Assembly: GCA_003486665.1 (NCBI GenBank)
Contig: DNGF01000247.1
Span: 1 to 8,552 of the forward strand
Direction: 5' to 3'
Origin: Oscillospiraceae bacterium
GTDB taxonomy: Bacteria; Bacillota; Clostridia; Oscillospirales; Acutalibacteraceae
Length of the DNA stretch: 8,552 bases
Shown one piece after another: positions 1-6,159 of this stretch (its first letter is position 1; the number at the start of each line of letters is the position of its first letter). The notes beneath the pieces are model-generated. The model was given only the letters and a program-made list of their open reading frames with translations, was not told the DNA's origin and did not search any database. Made by a program: the position numbers and the translations under genes.

Positions 1-297
1 TTTTATCTCTGCCGCTGCTGCTGCCGAGAAACGGGACAAGTCCGATAAACATACAAACGCCGACAAGACCGAACGTAGGAAATGAAAAACAAAGACATTT
101 TTATCCGGTGAGCGTTCTAAAAACGTTTTTGCAACGGCATTACATAAGCTTCTTTTTTATTGTGGAGCGATTTTCCATAAGAACGATTTTATATAACTTT
201 TCCGGCAATGTCAATTATGTTTTTACCTTGTAAAAAAGATTTGCTCGGATATGTAACAATTTGTAATATCTTTTTGCTTTTTTCGGGAATATTTTTC
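1..297. other. Upstream intergenic region with an unresolved left edge
   Basis: No gene here can be firmly supported. On the + strand, bases 2-85 read as an open tail that starts with an Ala run, continues Lys/Asp-rich and ends in TGA; it could be the C-terminus of an upstream gene. On the minus strand the same bases read as a hydrophobic peptide whose codons look more like those used in the window (CTT, GTC, GGC, CCG, AGC, AGA). That frame has a TAA close upstream, and its only start, an ATG at 52-50, has no ribosome site. The two readings exclude each other. Bases 86-297 are AT-rich. They hold a 12-bp palindrome at 119-130 (five A, CG, five T) and an 8-bp A/T inverted repeat (233-240 with 268-275). 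Neither looks like a terminator. Sequence further left would decide. Confidence 0.5.
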
Positions 298-325
298 TTG
301 ACTTTTGGGATTTGTATTGTATAAT
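298..325 (+). promoter_or_regulatory. Sigma-A type promoter of the dcw operon
   Basis: The -35 box TTGACT (298-303) matches five of six consensus bases. A 16-bp spacer separates it from a perfect -10 box TATAAT (320-325). Transcription would begin near 332, leaving a leader of about 65 bases before mraZ. No other promoter of this quality was seen in the window, so it probably drives the whole run of genes. The call rests on consensus match alone. Confidence 0.75.
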
Positions 326-348
326 TAAGTTACAAAAGTGACGACGTA

Positions 349-363
349 TCCCAACAATTCCCA
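349..363 (-). promoter_or_regulatory. Candidate MraZ operator repeats
   Basis: Read on the minus strand, TGGGA occurs at 363-359 and again at 353-349, exactly 10 bp apart with a 5-base spacer. This matches the TGGGN-N5-TGGGN layout described for the E. coli MraZ operator, which has three repeats. The site lies in the leader, about +17 to +31 from the predicted start of transcription and just upstream of the mraZ ribosome site, where a bound MraZ ring could block transcription. Two points weaken the call: only two clean repeats are present, and they point against the gene. The neighbouring 10-bp registers (339-343, 369-373) do not match. Confidence 0.4.
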
Positions 364-383
364 CGTTTTGGCGAAATTTCTTG

Positions 384-391
384 AAAGGAGG
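384..391 (+). promoter_or_regulatory. Strong ribosome binding site that fixes the mraZ start
   Basis: AAAGGAGG lies six bases before the ATG at 398. It selects that ATG over an in-frame GTG at 338, which would add 20 residues not found in MraZ proteins and would place the start almost at the predicted transcription start. Confidence 0.85.
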
Positions 392-397
392 CATTTC

Positions 398-817
398 ATG
401 CTTTTCAGCGGTTCGTACGACAGAACACTTGACGCTAAAAAAAGAATAATTATGCCTCCGAAGATCAGAGATGACCTGGGAACCAGGCAGATCGTGCTTT
501 TTGCCGATCCCGATGAAGAGTGTATCAGAGTTTACAGGGAAGAGCAGTGGGAGGACTTGGCGGAGAGGATTCTGTATGCTGAAGACGGAGATGCCGATGC
601 GGACAAGCAGCGAGATTTCTTCTTTTACAGTGAGAAGTGCGAAATAGATTCGCAGAGCCGCTTTGTGCTGCCGGCAAAATATATTGAGGCGGCAGGAATA
701 GAAAAGGATATTGTTATTCTCGGACTCGGAAGAAGAGTTGAAATTTGGGCGAAAGAAAGACTCGAAAAAGTTCGTGAAAACAGTAAGCATAAGGTTAAGT
801 TTAAGTTACCGTACTGA
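398..817 (+). CDS. mraZ: Transcriptional regulator MraZ
   Basis: MraZ is a DNA-binding protein with two SpoVT/AbrB-like repeats. It forms rings and binds direct repeats upstream of its own operon; in E. coli it represses the dcw cluster. The 139-residue product has the usual family length. It opens with MLFSGSYDRTLDAKKR, the first repeat motif (D12 to R16, then IIMP), and carries the second copy at residues 82-92 (EIDSQSRFVLP). Both hold the D-x-x-x-R core, although the common Gly before Arg is Lys15 in the first and Ser87 in the second. The C-terminus is basic (KHKVKFK). The ATG at 398 is chosen because of the AAAGGAGG six bases before it. The TGA stop shares its last base with the rsmH ATG, so the two genes are probably coupled in translation. 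Candidate self-binding repeats lie at 349-363. Confidence 0.95.
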   Translation: MLFSGSYDRTLDAKKRIIMPPKIRDDLGTRQIVLFADPDEECIRVYREEQWEDLAERILYAEDGDADADKQRDFFFYSEKCEIDSQSRFVLPAKYIEAAGIEKDIVILGLGRRVEIWAKERLEKVRENSKHKVKFKLPY

Positions 818-1740
818 TGAGTGAGTTCAAGCATATCCCTGTATTGTTCAATGAAACAATAGACGCGCTCAATATTCGCCCGAACGGAATTTACGTTGAC
901 TGCACGGCAGGCGGCGGCGGACACTGTGCCGCAGTTGCCGATAAGCTGAGTACAGGACGCATAATTGCGATAGATCAGGATCCCGAAGCCATAGCAAACC
1001 TTAAGGAGCGTTTCAGGGATAACGATAAGGTAACGGTCGTTCACGATAATTTTGTAAATATAGCGTCAATACTTGAAAACCTCGGTATTGACGGCGTTGA
1101 CGGTATTATGGCTGATCTCGGCGTAAGCTCTCATCAGCTCGACACGGATGAGCGCGGATTTTCTTTTCATAAGGATGCGCCGCCTGATATGCGTATGAGC
1201 ATGGAGGGCATGAGTGCCGCCGATCTTGTTAATACAGCATCGCAAAGTGAATTGCAAAAAATCATATACTCCTACGGCGAAGAGAAATTCGCTCCCTCGA
1301 TTGCAAGAAATATTGTTAAGGCGAGGGAACAGAAACCGATTGAAACAACGTTTGAGCTTGTGGATATAATCAAAGCGTCTATGCCGATGAAGGCAAAGCG
1401 TGACGGACATCCGGCAAGAAAAACTTTTCAGGCGCTGAGAATCGAAGTCAACGGCGAGCTTGATAAGCTTGAACGTGCGCTTGATGATATGTTTGAAGCG
1501 CTTAATCCATCGGGAAGAATTGCGATTATAACCTTTCATTCGCTTGAGGATAGAATAGTAAAGAAAAAATTCAATAAATTCTGCGAAGGATGTATTTGTC
1601 CGCCTGATTTTCCTGTTTGCGTATGCGGCAGAAAACCGAGAGGCAAATTGCCTTTTAAGTCAAAAGCACCGACCGAAAGCGAGGTCGGGGAAAATTTCAG
1701 AGCGCACAGTGCAAGACTTCGCGCAATAGAGAAGATATAA
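817..1740 (+). CDS. rsmH: 16S rRNA (cytosine-1402-N4)-methyltransferase RsmH (MraW)
   Basis: RsmH uses S-adenosylmethionine to methylate N4 of C1402 in the decoding centre of 16S rRNA. The 307-residue protein is full length for the family. Diagnostic segments are HIPVL (6-10), the SAM-binding loop VDCTAGGGGH (27-36), AIDQDPEAI, ADLGVSSHQLD from residue 99, ERGFSF, DMRMS, GHPARKTFQALRIEVNGEL from 197, ITFHSLEDR from 238, and the C-terminal RAHSARLRAIEK. A cysteine cluster (C256, C259, C261, C268, C270) lies in the CPPDFPVCVCGRKP segment seen in many Gram-positive homologues; metal binding is possible but not shown by the sequence. The start ATG shares one base with the mraZ stop, and the nearest purine-rich stretch (AAGG, 791-794) is too far upstream to act as a ribosome site. 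Translation therefore probably depends on ribosomes finishing mraZ. Confidence 0.97.
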   Translation: MSEFKHIPVLFNETIDALNIRPNGIYVDCTAGGGGHCAAVADKLSTGRIIAIDQDPEAIANLKERFRDNDKVTVVHDNFVNIASILENLGIDGVDGIMADLGVSSHQLDTDERGFSFHKDAPPDMRMSMEGMSAADLVNTASQSELQKIIYSYGEEKFAPSIARNIVKAREQKPIETTFELVDIIKASMPMKAKRDGHPARKTFQALRIEVNGELDKLERALDDMFEALNPSGRIAIITFHSLEDRIVKKKFNKFCEGCICPPDFPVCVCGRKPRGKLPFKSKAPTESEVGENFRAHSARLRAIEKI

Positions 1741-1795
1741 AACAAGGAAAATATCAACAGCAAAGACGTTAAACTCAGAAAGGAGCTGGCACACT

Positions 1796-2275
1796 ATGGC
1801 AAATCTCAATGACGGTTTGGCACTTGATCTCGACTTGTTCGATAACACAAAAAACGGGTATGTTCCCGCTGAACACAAAAAGAGAAAATTTGAAATCCCG
1901 ACTCTTGTAAATCCTCGTACGGTCAGCTCCGAACAGGTAGAGGCAGAGGTCAAAAGAAGCAGAGTTGCCGCACTCAGAGCAAGTCTGATCGCTTTGGCTG
2001 CGCTGATAGTCCTCGGTTCTCTTATTTACAGCAGAGTGATCTTGACAAATTCCCGTATTGAGCTTGCAGATCAGAAAACAGCACTCAAAACGGCACAGAG
2101 CGAAAATATTCGCTTGCAGATGCAGTTTAACTCCGTTATGTCGATCGACAAGGTAGAGGAGTATGCTCAGACTAAGCTCGGAATGGTCAAAAAAGAGAGC
2201 TACCAGGTTAGATTTTTTGATGTATCAGAGGACGACAGCGGCACAAAGGCAGAGCGGAAGGAAACAAACCGATGA
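1796..2275 (+). CDS. ftsL: FtsL-like cell division protein (divergent, with long N-terminal tail)
   Basis: FtsL is a bitopic membrane protein that pairs with DivIC/FtsB and activates septal wall synthesis. This 159-residue product has the expected layout. A polar, charged cytoplasmic tail (1-61) includes a basic patch HKKRK (27-31). A single membrane span follows (about 62-83, rich in Ala, Leu and Ile), then a coiled-coil-like stretch (84-114) and a conserved-looking motif, IDKVEEYAQTKLGMVK (117-132), typical of FtsL/DivIC proteins. The acidic end (SEDDSGTKAERKE) is probably disordered. Position between rsmH and the division PBP gene is the classic ftsL slot and is the strongest evidence, since FtsL sequences diverge widely. 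The N-terminal tail is clearly longer than in B. subtilis FtsL (117 residues in total). AGGAG at 1781-1785 lies ten bases before the ATG. The stop overlaps a small downstream reading frame at 2272. Confidence 0.85.
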   Translation: MANLNDGLALDLDLFDNTKNGYVPAEHKKRKFEIPTLVNPRTVSSEQVEAEVKRSRVAALRASLIALAALIVLGSLIYSRVILTNSRIELADQKTALKTAQSENIRLQMQFNSVMSIDKVEEYAQTKLGMVKKESYQVRFFDVSEDDSGTKAERKETNR

Positions 2276-2310
2276 ATAAAAAACTGACATTTAACATATT
2301 CATGATATGA
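2272..2310 (+). CDS. Possible 12-residue upstream peptide (uORF) before the PBP gene
   Basis: A reading frame encoding MNKKLTFNIFMI starts at an ATG that overlaps the ftsL stop in an ATGA arrangement. AGGA at 2259-2262 lies nine bases before it, so it has a fair ribosome site plus possible coupling to ftsL. It ends seven bases before the hairpin at 2317-2337. The peptide is unrecognised. It could be a leader peptide, a remnant of a displaced gene start, or chance. Its short length and lack of any family match keep confidence low. Confidence 0.25.
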   Translation: MNKKLTFNIFMI

Positions 2311-2316
2311 AAGGTG

Positions 2317-2337
2317 AGGGCGGATTTTATCCGCCCT
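2317..2337 (+). other. GC-rich hairpin between ftsL and the PBP gene
   Basis: AGGGCGGAT (2317-2325) and ATCCGCCCT (2329-2337) form a perfect 9-bp stem around a TTT loop. The following bases (TTAGAGCGATTTTA) lack a clean T-run, so it is not a typical rho-independent terminator. Inside a co-directional operon it may serve as an RNA processing or stability element, a weak attenuator, or one copy of an intergenic repeat family. The inverted repeat is directly visible; the function is inference. Confidence 0.6.
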
Positions 2338-2411
2338 TAGAGCGATTTTATGGGAATAGCGGAACAAACGGTATTGCCGCTTCCGACAGCCTGACACCGT
2401 CGGTCAACGGA

Positions 2412-2427
2412 AAGGATGATAGATTTG
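2412..2427 (+). promoter_or_regulatory. Ribosome site favouring a TTG start for the PBP gene
   Basis: AAGGA at 2412-2416 abuts the in-frame ATG at 2416, leaving no spacing for initiation there. The in-frame TTG at 2425 lies eight bases downstream, which is ideal. A third candidate, the ATG at 2470, has no ribosome site. TTG at 2425 is therefore preferred; the ATG at 2416 would add three residues. Confidence 0.6.
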
Positions 2428-4704
2428 AAGAAGAACAAGAAGGGCTTGCTCAAACCTGAAAAAATAATAATGAAGGATCTTCAAAAAAGGGCGGCTTTAG
2501 CCCTTGTTATAATTATGATTGCCGGATTCGGCTTGTCTATAGGCAGACTGGGATATGTTATGCTTTACCGCGGCGAGGAGTTTAAGACAAAGGCGGAAAC
2601 GCAGCAACTCAGTGACGCAACCGTGCCGGCACAGAGAGGAATCATCTATGACAGAAATATGTCTGTTTTGGCTCAGAGCGCATCGGCTTGGAGAATTTCT
2701 CTGAATGCACAGGAAATTTCAAAGGTTTCCGCAAGTGTGAAGCAGGATGTTTATTCAACGCTCACAAGCGCGCTCGGAGTTACAAAGGAGTACCTTGACG
2801 AAAGAATTTCATACGGATACAACAGCGTTTTGGTCAAATCAAAGGTTGAAAAAGAGGCAAAGGATAAAATTGAAGCATTGACCAAGAAAAAATATTTGGA
2901 CAGTGAAAATGAAACGCAAAGCTATGGAAACCTTGTTTACATTGATGAGGATGTTAAGCGTTACTATCCCTACTCAACGCTCGCTTCGCAGATCCTCGGA
3001 TTTACCGGAACGGACAACAACGGAATTGCAGGTATTGAGGCATATTACGACAGCACGCTGACAGGCGTTGACGGACGAATTATTTCCGCCCGCGGCAACT
3101 CCGCGGACGCGGATATCGAGTACAAATCCGTCTACGAGGCAAAGCAGGGCAAAAGCCTTGTCCTGACTGTTGACGAAACCATTCAGAGATATCTTGAAAA
3201 TGCACTTTCTTCATGCTACGAAACCAGCAAGGCGGCAAGCTGTACCGGTATCGTGATGGACGTTAAGACGGGAGCGATTCTCGCAATGTCCACAAAAGCT
3301 GACTATGACCCGAACGATCCGTTTACCGTGTATGACAAAAAAACGATGGAGTCCATCAATAAGATAACGAATCAGGAAGACAGGAACAGCGCGGAAAAAA
3401 ATGCAATGTATGTTCAGTGGAACAACAGAGCAATTACGGATACATATGAGCCGGGCTCTGTCTTTAAGGTAATTACAATGGCGGCAGGTCTTGAGGAAAA
3501 CGTTGTCAAGTATGACGAAAAGTTTACCTGTACGGGTTCAATTCGCGTTGCCGACAGAACCTACAATTGCCACAACACGGCGGGACACGGAACTCAGACT
3601 CTTACAGAGGGTCTTATGAATTCATGTAACCCGTATTTTATTACGATAGGTCAGCGCCTCGGAGTTGACACGTTCTATAAATATTTTGAGGCATTCGGAT
3701 TTACGGAGAAGACGGGAATCGATCTTCCTGACGAAATCGCTCCGCAGGTCGGCTTAAATATTTTCTCAAAAGACAAGATGACGACAATTAACCTTGCAAG
3801 CTCATCTTTCGGACAGTCGTTTGAGATAACTCCCATACAGATGATAACTGCGATAAACGCCATTGCCAATGACGGAAAGCTTATGCAGCCGTATTTGGTC
3901 AGTAAAACGCTTGACAATAACGGCAATGTGGTTTCGACAAACGAACCGGTTGTGAAAAGGCAGGTTGTTTCCGAATCGACCTCCGAGAAGATCATGGCTT
4001 CGATGGAGCAGGTCGCACTCAACGGAACAGCTAAGAACGCTTATGTAGCAGGCTACCGCGTCGGCGGCAAGACAGGTACTTCCGATAAGCTGAGAGATCA
4101 TATCGGAGAGGTCGTTGCGTCCTTTGCAGGCGTTGCACCGACGGACGATCCCGAAATTACCGTTTTGATCGTAGTAGATGAGCCTGAGGGAGCTACGGGC
4201 GGCGGCGCTGTTGCGGCTCCTGTTGCAGGCGAGGTTATTGAAAAGACGCTTGCATATCTCAATGTTGAGCGCAGATATAACGACTCGGAGAAGGCTCTTC
4301 TTGATGTTCAGGTTCCCGGTGTAACGGGCAAAACCATCGGTGACGCTCAGTCGCTTCTCGAAAACGATAAGTTCAGCGTAAGCGTCGTCGGCGACGGCGA
4401 CAAGGTTCTTTCACAGATGCCCGCGGCAGGTCAGTACATTCCGCAGGGCGGAGTGGTTGTGCTTTATACCGATGATCAAAAGAAAAAATTAAAGGTGATC
4501 GTTCCTGACTTTAGCGGAATGACGATATCGGAAGCAAACTATGCCGCAATTAATTCCGGCATTAATATAAAGGTGTCGGGAAATTCGCTTTCCGAGGAAA
4601 GCATGACGGCATACAGACAGAGTTCGCCGAAGGGTACGGAGATAGAATCCGGTTCTACCGTGACGGTTTATTTCAAGACCAATTCGGGAATTTCAGACCA
4701 TTAA
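2425..4704 (+). CDS. Division-specific class B penicillin-binding protein with two PASTA domains (PBP2B/SpoVD/FtsI family)
   Basis: A membrane-anchored D,D-transpeptidase that cross-links peptidoglycan at the division septum, or in the spore cortex if it acts as SpoVD. With the TTG start it has 759 residues. A basic N-terminus precedes one membrane anchor (about 23-40). The PBP dimerisation region follows, with the family motif PAQRGIIYDRN. The transpeptidase domain shows the catalytic SVFK (Ser345) in EPGSVFKV, SCN (Ser400) and KTGT (Lys549). Two PASTA domains close the protein, starting near residues 630 (VPGVTGKTIGDA) and 693 (VPDFSGMTISEA). Two PASTA copies match B. subtilis PBP2B more than SpoVD, which has one. 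Only one such gene lies between ftsL and murE, so sequence alone does not separate a division role from a sporulation role. murE starts 15 bases after the stop. Confidence 0.93.
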   Translation: MKKNKKGLLKPEKIIMKDLQKRAALALVIIMIAGFGLSIGRLGYVMLYRGEEFKTKAETQQLSDATVPAQRGIIYDRNMSVLAQSASAWRISLNAQEISKVSASVKQDVYSTLTSALGVTKEYLDERISYGYNSVLVKSKVEKEAKDKIEALTKKKYLDSENETQSYGNLVYIDEDVKRYYPYSTLASQILGFTGTDNNGIAGIEAYYDSTLTGVDGRIISARGNSADADIEYKSVYEAKQGKSLVLTVDETIQRYLENALSSCYETSKAASCTGIVMDVKTGAILAMSTKADYDPNDPFTVYDKKTMESINKITNQEDRNSAEKNAMYVQWNNRAITDTYEPGSVFKVITMAAGLEENVVKYDEKFTCTGSIRVADRTYNCHNTAGHGTQTLTEGLMNSCNPYFITIGQRLGVDTFYKYFEAFGFTEKTGIDLPDEIAPQVGLNIFSKDKMTTINLASSSFGQSFEITPIQMITAINAIANDGKLMQPYLVSKTLDNNGNVVSTNEPVVKRQVVSESTSEKIMASMEQVALNGTAKNAYVAGYRVGGKTGTSDKLRDHIGEVVASFAGVAPTDDPEITVLIVVDEPEGATGGGAVAAPVAGEVIEKTLAYLNVERRYNDSEKALLDVQVPGVTGKTIGDAQSLLENDKFSVSVVGDGDKVLSQMPAAGQYIPQGGVVVLYTDDQKKKLKVIVPDFSGMTISEANYAAINSGINIKVSGNSLSEESMTAYRQSSPKGTEIESGSTVTVYFKTNSGISDH

Positions 4705-4719
4705 CAGACGGAGGTATTT

Positions 4720-6141
4720 ATGAGGCTGCAGGAATTGCTTGACGGAATTGAAATTAAAAACGGTTACTCATTAAACCCCGAAATATCAAATGTGACCGAT
4801 GATTCAAGAAAAGTAAGGAATTCAAGCGCTTTTGTATGTATAAAGGGAAAAAGAAATGACGGATGCGACTACGCGAGAAAAGCGGTCGAAAGAGGCGCAG
4901 CTGTAGTTATCTGCGACAGGGATATAGGTGTAAAAAACTGTATTGTCGTTGATAACGCAAGAGAGGCTTATGCGATAATGTGCGCCAATTACTACGGAAA
5001 CTGCCACCGCAGGCTTAAAATGATCGGAGTTACGGGAACAAACGGCAAGACGACAACCTCCTTTATCATAAAAAAGATTCTTGAAAATAACGGATACAAG
5101 GTTGGAATGATAAGCACGGTTGAGGTTGTTATCGGTAACGAAAAATATCCTGCCGACTATACGACTCCCGATCCGTCGGTGCTTCACAGATATTTTTATA
5201 TGATGAAGATGGCGGGATGCGATGTTTGCGTTATGGAGGTTTCCTCGCAGGCTCTTGCTCAGAAGAGGACGTACGGAATCAATTTTGATATCGGTGTTTT
5301 TACAAATCTCTCACGTGAGCATCTGGATTATCACGGCACGATGGAGGACTATGCAAAGGCAAAGGCATTGCTGATGAAAAACAGCGATGTTTCTGTTATA
5401 AATTCCGATGACGATTGGGCGCAGTTCATGAAAGAAAATGCCAAGGGTAAGGTTGTTACCTATGGCATAAATTCGCAGTCGGATCTGAAGGCGGAAAATA
5501 TAAAGCTTGATTTTGACAAGGTTGAGTATAGTCTGACGTCAAACGGAGAAAGCTTTGATATAGTTTATAATGTAATCGGCCGTTTTTCGGTTTATAATTC
5601 GCTTGCCGCTCTGGCGGTCGGAATAATAATGAAAGCGGATATGAAAAGGGCGGTTAAGGCGGTTGCCGAAACGGGTAACGTTAAAGGAAGAGTAGAAAAA
5701 ATAAAAAACAGCAGGGGTATAAATGTGCTTATTGATTTTGCACATACTCCGGATTCTTTGAAAAATGTGCTGAAAACGGTAAAAGATATATATGACAAGC
5801 GATTGATAACCGTGTTCGGCTGCGGCGGCGACAGAGATAAAAGCAAGAGAGCCGTAATGGGCAGGATCGCCTGTGAATACTCGGATCTTGTCTATGTCAC
5901 GTCCGACAATCCGAGAACCGAAAACCCCGATAAAATAATTGACGATATTGTAAAGGATCTTGACAAAGGTTCATATATCAGAATAACGGACAGAACACAG
6001 GCGATAAAGGCGGCTCTTGCCGAAGCCAAAGAGGGAGATACGGTTCTTATAGCCGGCAAGGGTCATGAAAAATATCAGATCCTCGGAAAAGAGAAAATAC
6101 ATTTTGACGAACGCGAAATCGTGAAGCAAATACTTGAATAA
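4720..6141 (+). CDS. murE: UDP-MurNAc-tripeptide synthetase MurE (meso-diaminopimelate-adding)
   Basis: This cytoplasmic ATP-dependent ligase adds the third residue to UDP-MurNAc-L-Ala-D-Glu. The 473-residue protein has the three Mur ligase domains: a UDP-substrate N-domain with DDSRKV near residue 27, an ATP-binding centre with GVTGTNGKTTT (103-113, P-loop Lys110), and a C-terminal domain. TTPDP (148-152), EVSSQAL, FTNLSREHLDYHG and DYAKAK (likely holding the carbamylated Lys) fit the family. DNPR at 396-399 is the recognised signature for meso-diaminopimelate rather than lysine. Two small departures occur: EVSSQ where many homologues have EVSSH, and GRVEKI where GRMER-like segments are common. 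Neither removes a known catalytic group as far as I can tell. GGAGG (4710-4714) lies five bases before the ATG. murF follows 18 bases after the stop. Confidence 0.97.
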   Translation: MRLQELLDGIEIKNGYSLNPEISNVTDDSRKVRNSSAFVCIKGKRNDGCDYARKAVERGAAVVICDRDIGVKNCIVVDNAREAYAIMCANYYGNCHRRLKMIGVTGTNGKTTTSFIIKKILENNGYKVGMISTVEVVIGNEKYPADYTTPDPSVLHRYFYMMKMAGCDVCVMEVSSQALAQKRTYGINFDIGVFTNLSREHLDYHGTMEDYAKAKALLMKNSDVSVINSDDDWAQFMKENAKGKVVTYGINSQSDLKAENIKLDFDKVEYSLTSNGESFDIVYNVIGRFSVYNSLAALAVGIIMKADMKRAVKAVAETGNVKGRVEKIKNSRGINVLIDFAHTPDSLKNVLKTVKDIYDKRLITVFGCGGDRDKSKRAVMGRIACEYSDLVYVTSDNPRTENPDKIIDDIVKDLDKGSYIRITDRTQAIKAALAEAKEGDTVLIAGKGHEKYQILGKEKIHFDEREIVKQILE

Positions 6142-6159
6142 CGGAGCGAATTTTGAAAA

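Noticed and set aside
82..111. Nine-codon frame (MKNKDIFIR) after AGGA
   Set aside because: It is too short, the ribosome site is too close to the ATG, and there is no downstream gene it could lead into before the mraZ promoter.
119..130. 12-bp palindrome of five A, CG, five T
   Set aside because: It is a symmetrical A/T sequence with no loop, not a terminator. A protein-binding role is possible, but such short A/T palindromes occur by chance in AT-rich DNA.
233..275. 8-bp A/T-rich inverted repeat upstream of the promoter
   Set aside because: The stem is A/T-rich with a 27-base loop and would be too weak for a terminator; probably chance.
331..340. AAAAGTG resembling the Mycoplasma-type MraZ box
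   Set aside because: The Mycoplasma site needs several 10-bp-spaced AAAGTG units; only one copy is present.
338..397. N-terminal extension of mraZ from a GTG at 338
   Set aside because: It would begin almost at the predicted transcription start, has no ribosome site, and adds residues absent from MraZ. The ATG at 398 has a near-perfect AAAGGAGG.
2350..2394. 14-codon frame starting with ATG at 2350 in the ftsL-PBP gap
   Set aside because: No ribosome site precedes it and the product has no recognisable feature.
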